From NCBI GenBank assembly GCA_963842235.1, contig CAWJFT010000001.1:1054001-1118000 (forward strand): DNA of 64,000 nucleotides, in the 5' to 3' direction. Below the pieces are notes generated by a model, which worked only from the letters and a program-made list of their open reading frames with translations, had not been told where the DNA came from and searched no databases. This document shows positions 36,441-47,178 of this stretch, one piece after another. A program made the translations under genes and the position numbers. The stretch comes from JACDAN01 sp963842235 (GTDB lineage Bacteria; Actinomycetota; Thermoleophilia; Gaiellales; Gaiellaceae). How positions within the stretch are numbered: position 1 is the stretch's first letter; the number at the start of each line of letters is the position of its first letter.

Positions 36441-36812
36441 CGCGTTCCTCCTTGCCGGCTGTGGCGGGGGCGATCCCACAGACCCGCGAACGAGCGCCCC
36501 GCCGACGATCCAGCGCGCCGTCGCACGACAGCTGGCCAACCGGAGTGACGAGGTCGCGCGCCTGCTCGAGTCCGGCAATACGGTGCGCCGCTCTCGGCGA
36601 GGCGAGCCGGCTGCGAGCCGAGCTGACTCGAGCGATCGAGCGGCAGCTGATCCCGCAGCGCTATCGCACTGGCCTGGCTCGGGCCGTGAACGGGATGCGC
36701 GGACAGATCGTCTGCCGCCGGGAGCCGCCACCGCCACCGCTGAGCGAGGACGGCGGCAAGAAGAAGGGCAAGAAGCACGGAAAGGGACACGGCCGCGGAG
36801 GGCCACCGGTGA
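36424..36812 (+). CDS. Small lipoprotein upstream of a Ser/Thr kinase (frameshifted)
   Basis: The frame beginning near TTG 36424 reads LLTACSAFLLAGCGGGDPTD, a lipobox (LLAGC). It continues to ARLLESGN and then shifts; after removal of one base near 36582 it goes on as RCAALGEASRLRAELTRAIERQLIPQRYRTGLARAVNGMRG and a basic Gly/Lys tail. A TGA at 36810-36812 overlapping the kinase GTG (GTGA) is the natural end, which needs one more single-base shift in the AAG-rich run near 36765-36790. As sequenced, the second half is fused in frame to the kinase, which cannot be right for an exported lipoprotein. Confidence 0.65.
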
Positions 36813-37841
36813 GCCGCTACGTCGTCGAGAAGACGATCGGCCGCGGCGGCATGGCGACGGTGGAGCTCGCGCGCGACACCGAGCTCGACCGGCTCGTCGC
36901 CGTCAAGCGGCTCTTCCCGTCGCTCGTGAGCGACGAGATCTTCCGCGAGCGCTTCCTCCGGGAGGCACGGATGGCGGCCGCACTCTCACACCCGAATCTC
37001 GTGGCCGTCTTCGACGTCGGCGAGGAGGACGGCCTGCCGTACATCGTCATGGAATACGTCGAGGGCGAGACGCTCGCCGACCTGATGCGGCGGAGCGCCC
37101 CGGTGGATCCGGACTGGGCGGTCGACCTCCTGCTGCAGGTCTGCGCCGGGCTCGAGCACGCGCATGCGGCGGGGCTCGTCCATCGCGACATCAAGCCGCA
37201 GAATCTCCTCGTCAGAAGCGACGGCGTGGTCAAGATCGCGGACTTCGGGATTGCCCGCACGCTGCAGGCCACGCGCCTCACCCAGGTCGGAACCGTGCTC
37301 GGAACGGCGGCGTACCTGGCCCCGGAACAGGCCGCGGGTGAACGGGTGACGGCCGCCGCGGACATCTACTCGCTCGGCGCGGTCGGCTACGAGCTCCTGT
37401 CGGGACAGACGCCGTACGAGTTCGAGTCCCTCGCCGACCTGGCGATCGAGCAGCGGAAGCCGCCTGCTCCGCTCGCCGGTGTCCCCGAAGCGCTGGAGAT
37501 CGTCATCCTCCGCTGTCTCTCGCGGGACCCGGGCGATCGGCCTCAGTCGGCCGCCCTCGTCGCCCGCGAGCTGACTCAGGCCTCCTCCGAGCCGCCGACC
37601 GTGCGGATGCCGGCTCCTGCTCGCCGGACAATCCACGTCCCGCGCCGCGCGCTGCTCGGACTGGCCGCCGCCCTTGGCGCCGTGCTGATCGCCGTCGGGC
37701 TAGCCCTCGGCTATTCGCGAGGCGACGGCCAGAAGCCGCCACCCGCCCCCGCGCAGCAAGACGTCCTCCAACGCGGCGACACACCGGCGGAGTCGGCGCG
37801 GCTGCTTGCGGACTGGCTCCGGCGGCGGTCGGCTGGCCTAG
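36809..37841 (+). CDS. Membrane Ser/Thr protein kinase without PASTA domains
   Basis: Kinase domain from GTG 36809: VVEKTIGRGGMATVELARD (Gly loop), VAVKRLF (Lys33), LVHRDIKPQNLLV (HRD), VKIADFGIART (DFG) and LGTAAYLAPEQAAGE (APE). Then a Pro linker, one membrane helix (ALLGLAAALGAVLIAVGLALGY) and a short outside tail of about 40 residues. The open frame runs on to 38356, but that part is only the antisense of the sigma-factor gene. One extra base in the CGGCGGCGG run near 37825 would put the TAG at 37839 in frame and end the protein normally. Substrate unknown; a convergent ECF sigma gene abuts it. Confidence 0.88.
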
Positions 37842-38425
37842 GGAACGGGCGCCTCGACGCTCTCGGTCGCCGAGCCGAAGGTGATGCCCTCACGGGCGAG
37901 CGCGAACTGAACCTCTTCCCGCGCCTTGTAGATGCGCCACTTGACCGTGGCGAGTGTGATCTCGAGCGAATCGGCGATCTCCGTGTAGGAGAGGCCGACG
38001 ACGTCCCGGAGAAGCAGAGCCATCTTCAGGTCGACGGTGAGGTCGTCGACCGCACGCCAGACGGCGTCCATCGCCTCGAGCCGCTCGACAGGCGCGTCGA
38101 GGACCTCGAGTGGCGGCGCGTCATCGATGGCCACGACCGAGCGCGGCCGGCGCTCGCTAGCGCGCAGCTCGTCAAAGACGCGGTTCTTCGTGACCTGGAA
38201 GAGCCAGGTCGTGAACCGGCATCTGAGCGAGAACTTCGGCAGCCCCTGGTAGACGCGGAGGAACACTTCCTGCGTCAAGTCCTCGGCAAGCGCCCGATCG
38301 CCGACGAGCCGCAGAACGTAGTTGTAGATCGGCGTCTCGTACGCGCGAACGATTAGGTTGAAAGCCCGTTCGTCGCCGCGTTGGGCTTTCCGCAGTACGC
38401 CTGGATCTGGCTGGGGGAGCGCCAC
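37838..38425 (-). CDS. ECF-type RNA polymerase sigma factor
   Basis: 195 residues. Region 2 is visible as FNLIVRAYETPIYNYVLRLVGDRALAEDLTQEVFLRVYQGLPKF and TWLFQVTKNRVFDELRASER, region 4 as ALLLRDVVGLSYTEIADSLEITLATVKWRIYKAREEVQ. A short C-terminal tail follows. Start is GTG at about 38425, 24 bases after the gpmI stop, so it may be co-transcribed with the glycolytic operon. No anti-sigma gene lies beside it; its only neighbour is the convergent kinase. Confidence 0.92.
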   Translation of the reverse strand: MALPQPDPGVLRKAQRGDERAFNLIVRAYETPIYNYVLRLVGDRALAEDLTQEVFLRVYQGLPKFSLRCRFTTWLFQVTKNRVFDELRASERRPRSVVAIDDAPPLEVLDAPVERLEAMDAVWRAVDDLTVDLKMALLLRDVVGLSYTEIADSLEITLATVKWRIYKAREEVQFALAREGITFGSATESVEAPVP

Positions 38426-38448
38426 AGGGGAGCCGGAGTATAGCCCGG

Positions 38449-39931
38449 TTATCTCGGGCTAAAGGTCAAGTTTTTGCCGGTCATTTGTAAAGGAGCCTCC
38501 AGGCCTAGAAGTGCAAGGCATGTCGGTGCCAAATCAGATAGTTCCCCATCGTCCCTCAGAGAAACATTCGTTTCAGTCAGCACGAAGGGTACGGGATTCG
38601 ACGTATGTGCCGTATGCGGCTTTCCTTCCTCGTCCAGCATCGTCTCGGCATTTCCATGGTCTGCGGTGACGAGTGCGACGCCCCGTTGGGCCTGGATCGC
38701 CGTCGATAACCCGCTCGAGACAGCGATCAACCGTCTCGACGGCGGCGACGGCGGCAGGGATTGAGCCAGTGTGTCCGACCATGTCCGGGTTGGCAAAGTT
38801 GATTACGGCGAAACCGAGCTCATCGGATTCGAGTGCCTCCACGAAGCGATCGGCGAGCTCCCCTGCCGACATCTCCGGTTTGTGGTCGTAGCTGGGGACG
38901 TCACGCGGGGAGGGCACGAGGATCCGCTCCTCCCCGGGGTACGGCTCCTCGTGGCCGCCGTCGAAGAAATAGGTGACGTGCGCGTATTTCTCCGTCTCGG
39001 CCGCATGGAGCTGCCGCACGCCGTGCTCGGCCAGCACCTCCGCCAGCACCTCGGTCACCTCCTGCTCCTCGAACGCGACGGGAGCGTCGAAGTCGCCGCG
39101 GTAACGCGTCATCGTCGTCACGTCGAACCCGAGGCCTAGCAGCCGCTCGGTCAGCTGCCGCGCGCGATCCGGCCGGAAGTTGAAGAAGATCACGGCGTCG
39201 TCGGCCCCGATCCGCGGGCGCCCCTCGAGCACGATCGGCTCGATGAACTCGTCCGTCACACCTTCGTCGTAGCTGCGTTGCACTTCGGATACGGGGTCTG
39301 ACCCCGTCACGGCGCCCTCGCCGCGGAGCAACGCGGCGAGGGCGCGGTCAGTTCGTTCCCAGCGTTGATCGCGGTCCATGGCGTAGTACCGCCCGACCAC
39401 CGTCGCGATTTTCTCCACGGGAAGCTCGGTCAGGTCGGACACCGCGGATGTGGGCGAAACGTCCCTTCCGTCCGTGAAGGCATGGATCCAGGTTCGATCC
39501 TCCATCCCCTGCGTCTTTGCTAGCTCGAGCAGGGCGCGGAGGTGATCGATGTGGGAATGAACGCCGCCGTACGAGACGAGCCCTATGAGGTGGACGCTCC
39601 CGCCGCGAGCCTTCGCCCGCTCGAACGCGCCGACGAGCGCAGGGTTCTCGAAGAATTCACCGGTTTCGATGGCGCGGTTGACACGCATCAGGTCCTGGAA
39701 GAGAACGCGCCCGGACCCGATCGTCAGGTGGCCGACCTCCGAGTTCCCCATCTGTCCTGGCGGCAGCCCGACGGCCTCACCCGAGGCCTTCAGGGTCGTA
39801 TGGGGATAGGTCTCCCACAGCCGGTCGAAGACCGGAGTCTCGGCCAACTCCACGGCGTTTCCCGGGCCCGGGGGCGCGCACCCCCATCCGTCCAGGATCA
39901 CGAGCGCGACTAGCGGGAAGCGGCTCGGCAA
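38449..39931 (-). CDS. gpmI: 2,3-bisphosphoglycerate-independent phosphoglycerate mutase (frameshifted)
   Basis: Interconverts 3- and 2-phosphoglycerate. The first frame gives VALVILDGWGCAPPGPGNAVELA, PGQMGNSEVGHLTIGSGR with the active-site Ser region, HAFTDGRDVSPTSA, FFNFRPDRARQLTERL and FANPDMVGHTGS; the second gives VALVTADHGNAETMLDEEG and HTSNPVPFVL. They join near 38698 if one G is removed. Start TTG 39931 overlaps tpiA by 22 bases. A GGGGTCTGACCCC palindrome is built into the coding frame as TGSDP near 39300. All metal-binding motifs are intact, so an assembly error is likely. Confidence 0.9.
39291..39307. repeat. Palindrome GGGGTCTGACCCC (copy 2, inside gpmI)
   Basis: ACGGGGTCTGACCCCGT, a perfect palindrome with eight-base arms, lies within the gpmI coding sequence and is read as V-T-G-S-D-P. 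Identical core to the copy at 32714. Confidence 0.65.
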
Positions 39932-40611
39932 ATCGCCACGAACGAGTCGACCTCGAGGGACGCACCGCCGACGAGGGCACCGTCCACGTCCGGCTGCGCC
40001 AACAGCTCGGCCGCGTTCTCGGGCTTCACGGAGCCGCCGTAGAGCACAGGGACGTCGAGGATCGCCTTGATGAACGCATGGGCCTCCTGCGCCTGATCGG
40101 GCGTAGCCGTCTTCCCCGTCCCGATCGCCCAGACGGGCTCGTAGGCGATCACGAGGTCGTCGTGTGACTCGAGGGCGACCAGCTGGCGGCGGAGCACGTC
40201 CTCGGTCTCCCCGCGCTCCCGCTCCTCCTCGACCTCGCCGATGCAAGCGATCACCCATAGCCCCGCATCGAGCGCCGCGGCCGCCCGGCGCCCGACCGTC
40301 TCGTCGGTCTCGCCGAAGTACTGCCGGCGCTCCGAGTGCCCGACGATCGCCCCATAGACCCCCAGGTCGATGAGCATCGGCGCCGAGATCTCGCCGGTGA
40401 ACGCCCCCTCCCGCTCCCAATGGACGTTCTGGGCGGCGACTGCGATTTCCGTGTCCGCGAGCGCCTGAACCGCCGGTGCGAGGCCCGTGAACGGCGGGCA
40501 GACGGCGACGTCGACGCCCTCCACGTCGCCGAGCGCCTCGCGGAGCTCGCGGCAGAACTCCGCCGTCTCGGGGGCGGTCTTGTACATCTTCCAGTTGCCG
40601 GCAATGAGCAT
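39910..40611 (-). CDS. tpiA: Triose-phosphate isomerase
   Basis: 233 residues. MLIAGNWKMYKTAPE (catalytic Lys), YGAIVGHSERRQYFGE (catalytic His), VIAYEPVWAIGTGKTATP (catalytic Glu and flexible loop) and VLYGGSVKPENAAELL are all present. ATG 40611 directly follows the pgk stop codon with no gap, and the end overlaps gpmI, so expression is tightly coupled within gap-pgk-tpiA-gpmI. Confidence 0.97.
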   Translation of the reverse strand: MLIAGNWKMYKTAPETAEFCRELREALGDVEGVDVAVCPPFTGLAPAVQALADTEIAVAAQNVHWEREGAFTGEISAPMLIDLGVYGAIVGHSERRQYFGETDETVGRRAAAALDAGLWVIACIGEVEEERERGETEDVLRRQLVALESHDDLVIAYEPVWAIGTGKTATPDQAQEAHAFIKAILDVPVLYGGSVKPENAAELLAQPDVDGALVGGASLEVDSFVAICRAASR

Positions 40612-41655
40612 CTACGCCTCCGGAATTACCGCCACGCCGGGCAACTCCTTGCCCTCCAGGAATTCGAGCGCCGCTCCGCCGCCGGTGGAGACCCACGAAA
40701 CGCGGTCGGCGAGCCCCACCTCGTGCAGCGCCCGCACCGAGTCGGCGCCCCCGACAACCGTGAACCCGTCCACGTCCGCGACGGCCTCGGCGACGGCCTT
40801 CGTCCCCTCGGCGAACCGCGGCCACTCGAAGACGCCCATCGGCCCGTTCCAGAAGACCGTCTTGGCGCGTCGCACCCGCCGGCCGAAGTCGGCGCGCGTC
40901 TCGGGCCCGATGTCCAGGCCGAGCCAACCCTCGGGCAGCTCGTCATACGGCACGACCCGGGTCTCCGCATCCGGCTCGAAGGCCGTGGCGGCCACCACGT
41001 CGCTCGGCAACACGACCTCGAAGTCCAGCGGGTTCTCCTCCCGCAGCTGCTCTGCCATCTTCCCGCCGATCAGCACCTCGTCCGCTCTCCCGCCGAGATT
41101 CTGAAGCACTCCCAGCTTGTCCTCGACCTTGGCACCTCCGGAGACGAGCACGAAGGGCCGCTCGACGTCGCCGAGAAGCTTGCCGAGCTCCTCCAGCTCC
41201 CGCTCGAGGAGCAGCCCCGCGTATGCGGGCAGGATCTGGGCGACCGCAACCGTCGATGCATGCGCCCGGTGCGCGGAGCCGAAGGCATCGTTGACATAGA
41301 GGTCGCGCCCGTCCGCGAGCTCGCGCGCAAAGGAGGGGTCGTTCTTCGTCTCACGCGGGTCGAAGCGGGTGTTCTCGAGCACGGTGATCCGCTCCTCCGG
41401 CAAGAGCTCCCGCAGGCGCTCCTCGACGGGCCGCATTGAGAAGGCCGGGTCCGGCCCCTTCGGGCGGCCGAGATGCGAGCAGACCGCGATTTCCTTCGCC
41501 TCCCGCTCCAGCAGGAGCTGGAGCGTCGGCAGCGCCGCGCGGATGCGCGTGTCGTCCGCGACCTTCCCGTCCTCCAGAGGCACGTTCAGATCGGCCCGGA
41601 CGAGCACGCGCTTACCCGCGACGTCCGCGTCGCGAACCGACCGAGGTCGTCTCAC
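40612..41655 (-). CDS. pgk: Phosphoglycerate kinase, unusually short
   Basis: 347 residues against the usual 385-400. Normal motifs are there: VLVRADLNVPLEDGKVADDTRI, CSHLGRPKGP, VLENTRFDPRETKNDP, YVNDAFGSAHRAHAST, VLVSGGAKVEDKLGVLQNL, VFWNGPMGVFEWPRFAEGT and VSTGGGAALEFLEG. The shortfall comes from two places: between RERLRELL and ERITVLENTRF, and between GGKMAEQL and FEVVLPSDVV, where about 20-30 residues of helix found in most relatives are missing. Frames are continuous, so this is a compact enzyme and not an error. GTG start directly abuts the gap stop. Confidence 0.95.
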   Translation of the reverse strand: MRRPRSVRDADVAGKRVLVRADLNVPLEDGKVADDTRIRAALPTLQLLLEREAKEIAVCSHLGRPKGPDPAFSMRPVEERLRELLPEERITVLENTRFDPRETKNDPSFARELADGRDLYVNDAFGSAHRAHASTVAVAQILPAYAGLLLERELEELGKLLGDVERPFVLVSGGAKVEDKLGVLQNLGGRADEVLIGGKMAEQLREENPLDFEVVLPSDVVAATAFEPDAETRVVPYDELPEGWLGLDIGPETRADFGRRVRRAKTVFWNGPMGVFEWPRFAEGTKAVAEAVADVDGFTVVGGADSVRALHEVGLADRVSWVSTGGGAALEFLEGKELPGVAVIPEA

Positions 41656-42699
41656 CTATGCGCTGACCGGGGCGCCCACGGAGGCCGCCACCCGCTCGAC
41701 GACGTCGGCGAGCCGGCAGCTGTAGCCCCACTCGTTGTCGTACCACCCGATCACCTTGACCATGCGCCCGTTCGCCATCGTCGAGCGGGCGTCCACGATC
41801 AGCGAGTACGGGTTGCCGACGATGTCGGACGAGACGAGCGGATCCTCGCTGTACTGGATGATCCCGTCCCAGCGCTCCTGGCCCGCCGCGCTGCGGAACG
41901 CCTCGTTGATCTCCTCCACCGTGACCTCACGTGAGAGCACGCAGACGAGATCCGTGACGCTTCCGTCCGGCACGGGAACGCGCATCGCCATGCCGTCGAG
42001 CTTGCCCTTGAGCTCGGGGATCACGAGCGAGGTCGCCTTGGCCGCACCGGTCGTCGACGGGATGATGCTCTGGGGCGCAGCCCGCATCCGGCGGAGGTCA
42101 GGCTTGCCTTTGCGCGTCAGCGCGATCTGATCCAGGAGCTGCTGCTCGGTCGTGTAGGCGTGGATCGTGGTCATGAACCCCGACTCGATCCCGAATTCGT
42201 CCAGCAGCACCTTGGCCATGGGAGCAACCGAGTTCGTCGTGCAGGACGCGTTCGAGACGATGTGGTGCTGGTCGGGGTCGTAGGCGTCGTCGTTGACGCC
42301 GAGAACGACCGTGAAATCAGGATCCGTCGCCGGTGCGGAGATCACGACCTTCTTCGCGCCCGCGCTCAGGTGCTGGCCCGCCCCGTCGCGATCCGTGAAG
42401 AGGCCCGTGGACTCGACGACGACGTCCACGTCCAGCTCGTCCCACGGGAGCGCAGTCGGGTCCCGTTCGGACAGGACGCGCACGCGTCGGCCCTCGACGG
42501 TCAGCTCGTCCTCGTCATGGCCGATCTCGGCATCGAGGACGCCGTGCGTCGAGTCGTACTTGAGCATGTGCGCAAGCACATCCGGCGAGGCGAGATCGTT
42601 CAGCGCCACGACCTCGAAGTCGGGCTCGCGCCGCAAGTAGGCGCGGAAGAAGTTGCGGCCGATCCGGCCAAATCCGTTGATCGCAACGCGTTTCGCCAC
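41656..42699 (-). CDS. gap: Glyceraldehyde-3-phosphate dehydrogenase
   Basis: 347 residues. AINGFGRIGRNFFRA (NAD-binding Rossmann), STGLFTDRDGAGQHL, VISAPATDPDF, NASCTTNSVAPMAKVL (catalytic Cys), IHAYTTEQQLLDQ and WYDNEWGYSCRL are as expected. GTG start with GGGAGGGAG upstream. First gene of the leftward glycolytic operon; the 97-base gap to the divergent glycosidase gene must hold its promoter, where TACTAGACT is a possible -10. Confidence 0.97.
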   Translation of the reverse strand: MAKRVAINGFGRIGRNFFRAYLRREPDFEVVALNDLASPDVLAHMLKYDSTHGVLDAEIGHDEDELTVEGRRVRVLSERDPTALPWDELDVDVVVESTGLFTDRDGAGQHLSAGAKKVVISAPATDPDFTVVLGVNDDAYDPDQHHIVSNASCTTNSVAPMAKVLLDEFGIESGFMTTIHAYTTEQQLLDQIALTRKGKPDLRRMRAAPQSIIPSTTGAAKATSLVIPELKGKLDGMAMRVPVPDGSVTDLVCVLSREVTVEEINEAFRSAAGQERWDGIIQYSEDPLVSSDIVGNPYSLIVDARSTMANGRMVKVIGWYDNEWGYSCRLADVVERVAASVGAPVSA

Positions 42700-42796
42700 G
42701 TGAGCTCCCTCCCGTTCGCTGTCCCGAGTCTAGTAGTCCCACCCTTTCGGGGGATGGAGGGAGGTACCGGCGATTCCGACTTGAAAACCATACTCT

Positions 42797-44248
42797 GTGC
42801 CGATGCTGCCTGCACTTGCCGTCTCGCTCGCCGCTGCTCTAGCCCTGGCTGGCAGCGCCTCCGCCGTCGATGTCGGCGTCGTCGACGACTTCGGAATCGC
42901 GCCGGCCAACTCGACGGGCTTCCTCGACAGTCTCGGGAGCGCGGGGATGCACGAGAACCGCCTCTCCATCCCCTGGGATCCGGCGGCGCCGACGACGATC
43001 CAGAACCAGCAAGCGCTCGAGCAGTACATGCAGCTCGCGACCCTTCGCGGCGTTCGGATCGTCTTTGCCGTGGCGCCCACGAAGGCGAACGCGATCACCT
43101 CGAACCCGGCCGCCGCCGGCCAATTCGCAGCCTTCCTCGCCCAGCTCGCCCGCACCTTCCCGACGGTCAAGGACTTCGTCGTCGGCAACGAGCCCAATCA
43201 GCCGCGCTTCTGGCAACCGCAGTTCAACCGGAAGGGTCAACCAGTCTCGCCGGCCTCCTACTACGGGCTCCTCGCGCGCTCGTACGACGCGCTCAAGGGC
43301 GTAGATCCGGCGATCCGCGTCATCGGAGTGGGGCTATCGCCGCGCGGCAACGACCAGCCGAAGGCTCCGGAGAACGTCTCCATCTCACCCGTCCGGTTCA
43401 TCAACGGGCTCGGGAAGGCCTACCGGCGCTCCGGCCGGCGAAAGCCGATCATGGACGCGCTTTCGCTCCATCCCTATCCGGACCGCGACACGGACGCCCT
43501 GATGAAGGGCTACCGCTGGCCGAACGTCGGGACGCCGAACCTCGACCGCATCAAGCAAGCGTTCTGGGATGCGTTCCGCGGCACCAGGCAGCCGACGTTC
43601 CGCGAGGGTAGTTCGCGCGGCGCGATGACGCTTCGCCTCGGCGAGATCGGCTGGCAGGTCGGCATCGTGCCCGGCTCGGCCGGGTCTTATTTCGGCACCG
43701 AGAGCGTGCGGACCACCAACGAGTCGAACCAGGCGAGGATCTACGCGCAGGCGATCCGCTACCTCGCCTGTGACCCCGCAGTAGCGTCGGTGCTCTTCTT
43801 CCTGCTCCGCGACGAGCCGAATCTCGAGCGGTGGCAGGCAGGGATGGTCCGCGCCGACGGATCGCCACGGCCGTCGTTCGAGTCGGTCAAGGCCACGATG
43901 GCCCAGACCGGCGGCCGCTGCTCCGGCCGGTTCCGCTCCTGGCGCCACACGACGAAGGTCATCGGCGCAAAGGTCAAGTTCCCGCGCAAACGGGTTCTGC
44001 CGGCTCGCAGGCTGAGCCTATCCCTCGTCGCCAACGCCCAGGAGGATGCGCTCGTCGAGGCAGGCGTCTACCGGGGCAGCCACCGGATCCTGCGCCGGAA
44101 GTCCACGGTCAAGGCTTATCGCTCACGCATCGTCCGCTTCTCGGCGCGCTTCCGCCCGGGCCGCTACCAGTTCCGAGTCACGTTCCGGGCAGCGATGAAC
44201 ACGACGCGGAAGCGAACCTTCACCGCAGCGTTCCGAATCAAGCGCTAG
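42797..44248 (+). CDS. Secreted clan GH-A-like glycosidase (paralogue 2)
   Basis: 483 residues with a signal peptide (LPALAVSLAAALALAGSASA) and the same two-part layout as the gene at 12.8 kb. Acid/base Glu132 in VVGNEPNQPRFWQPQF, nucleophile Glu283 in LRLGEIGWQVGI, the shared segments GLSPRGND, GRRKPIMDALSLHPYP and GYRWPNVGTPNLDRIKQAFWDAFRG, and a C-terminal domain beginning near a Cys (GGRCSGRFRSWRHTTKV). GTG 42797, or ATG 42803. Clearly a paralogue, roughly half identical by eye over the barrel. Substrate unknown. Confidence 0.8.
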   Translation: MPMLPALAVSLAAALALAGSASAVDVGVVDDFGIAPANSTGFLDSLGSAGMHENRLSIPWDPAAPTTIQNQQALEQYMQLATLRGVRIVFAVAPTKANAITSNPAAAGQFAAFLAQLARTFPTVKDFVVGNEPNQPRFWQPQFNRKGQPVSPASYYGLLARSYDALKGVDPAIRVIGVGLSPRGNDQPKAPENVSISPVRFINGLGKAYRRSGRRKPIMDALSLHPYPDRDTDALMKGYRWPNVGTPNLDRIKQAFWDAFRGTRQPTFREGSSRGAMTLRLGEIGWQVGIVPGSAGSYFGTESVRTTNESNQARIYAQAIRYLACDPAVASVLFFLLRDEPNLERWQAGMVRADGSPRPSFESVKATMAQTGGRCSGRFRSWRHTTKVIGAKVKFPRKRVLPARRLSLSLVANAQEDALVEAGVYRGSHRILRRKSTVKAYRSRIVRFSARFRPGRYQFRVTFRAAMNTTRKRTFTAAFRIKR

Positions 44249-44276
44249 CGCCTGTTTTCATCGGGCCATCGCTACC

Positions 44277-44398
44277 GGCGATCGGCGGGCCGCTGAGGCA
44301 GCGCTTGCGCTGCCGTTTAGAGGCGATGCCGGCTTTGCCGGCGTCGCCGTCTTACGTCCCGATCGGCCCGCCGATCGCCCATGGCGATCGGCGGGCCG
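44277..44398. repeat. Cluster of strong stem-loops with mutually exclusive arms
   Basis: Between the glycosidase and whiA ends. Elements: arm GGCGATCGGCGGGCCG (44277-44292); hairpin GGCAGCGC-TT-GCGCTGCC (44297-44314); hairpin GGCGATGCCGGC-TTT-GCCGGCGTCGCC (44322-44348, one G-U pair); and a perfect 16-base-pair hairpin with CAT loop (44364-44398), whose right arm is identical to the first arm. The middle arm can thus pair either backward, enclosing both small hairpins, or forward. 44399-44540 beyond it holds no gene, only a partial GGGGTCTGA motif at 44464. It may serve as a two-way terminator or be a REP-like mobile palindrome. Confidence 0.7.
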
Positions 44399-44540
44399 GA
44401 GGGGAAGCTCCGAGGACGACCTCCCCCTCCAGTTGAACCGCGCTCCGGACCGTGGCGCCGAACGGGGTCTGAATTCGGCGCCGGACGAGCGCAGACCCGC
44501 CGGTTTGAGTATGACGGAAATGCCCTAAGCCGCTCAACAA

Positions 44541-45452
44541 TCACGGCTCTGCAAGCCGGATGAGCTTCTGAAGGCGACGATGAACGGTCGCCTTCGTGGC
44601 GGGCGGACGGCACTTCAGGCCGAGCTCCCGGAGCGACAGCGCCGGATGGGCAAGCCGCAGCTCGGCGAGCTCCTGCAGCTCCTCCGGTAGATGGTCCAGC
44701 CCACCGCGCCGCGCCAGCCGCCGCAGCGCCCTAAGTTGCGCTCCGGCAGCTCGGCTGGAGCGCACGAGATTCGCATGGTCGGCGTTCGCCAGGCGGTTCG
44801 CGCGGGCCTTGGCCGTGCCGACGACGGCGTGCTCGGCCAGGGTCAGGACGGCACCGGCCGCGCCGGCAGCGGCAAGCAACTCCCCGATCGGCTCCGAGCC
44901 CTTGGCGTAGGCGACGGCATGTCGTCCTCGATCCTGGACGGAGAGCGCGATCCCTTCGGCTCTTGCGACGTCGGCTAGGAACTCGGCGCCGGCTCGATTC
45001 TCCGTCCGGAGCTCGAGATGCCCGACTGAGACGCTTCCGCCTCCGAGCAACGCCCCGCGGAGATAGGCCCGGCGGCAGCAGGAGCGAGCGACGATGCGCC
45101 GGGGCGGGCGCTCCAGCGGCGCCAGCCGCGCGCCGACGACGCCCGCCTCGTTCAGCACCTGCATCGTTCGCGGCTCACCCGATACGTGCAGCTGATACCT
45201 CGTCTCGCCGGAGAAGGACCGGCGCCGGTAGCTGCGGATCTCGCACTCGACGTCGAAGCCGCGCAGAAGGCTGAAGGCGCGCCGGGCCACGGCGGAGCTC
45301 GGCAGATCGAGGTGGAGCGAGACCTCGCCGCGCCCGCGCAGGTGAATCCGACCTGCCGTATGGAAGAGCGCCGATAGCTCGGCGAGGCGGTCGCACTGGC
45401 GCCGCGGCGCGATCCCCGCCAGCTCGCTCCGCACCTCGTCCGAGAGCGACAT
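44541..45452 (-). CDS. whiA: WhiA sporulation/division regulator homologue
   Basis: 303 residues with the two LAGLIDADG-like N-terminal subdomains (CDRLAELSALFHTAGRIHLRG, SCCRRAYLRGALLGGGSVS, LELRTENRAGAEFL) and the C-terminal helix-turn-helix (HPALSLRELGLKCRPPATKATVHRRLQKLIRLA). WhiA binds DNA and in other actinobacteria controls division genes. Its usual neighbours yvcK and rapZ are not here; it is divergent from pruA with 24 bases between starts. Confidence 0.95.
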   Translation of the reverse strand: MSLSDEVRSELAGIAPRRQCDRLAELSALFHTAGRIHLRGRGEVSLHLDLPSSAVARRAFSLLRGFDVECEIRSYRRRSFSGETRYQLHVSGEPRTMQVLNEAGVVGARLAPLERPPRRIVARSCCRRAYLRGALLGGGSVSVGHLELRTENRAGAEFLADVARAEGIALSVQDRGRHAVAYAKGSEPIGELLAAAGAAGAVLTLAEHAVVGTAKARANRLANADHANLVRSSRAAGAQLRALRRLARRGGLDHLPEELQELAELRLAHPALSLRELGLKCRPPATKATVHRRLQKLIRLAEP

Positions 45453-45476
45453 GACCTTCGAATCTACAATCCGGTC

Positions 45477-47132
<1,656 letters not shown>

Positions 47133-47178
47133 CTCGGGTTCAACAACCAAACGCTCGCGGACGCGTCTGAACTGAGGC

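Noticed and set aside
37842..38356. C-terminal extension of the kinase frame by about 170 residues
   Set aside because: It is the exact complement of the ECF sigma gene and has no domain; the normal stop is probably hidden by a single-base error.
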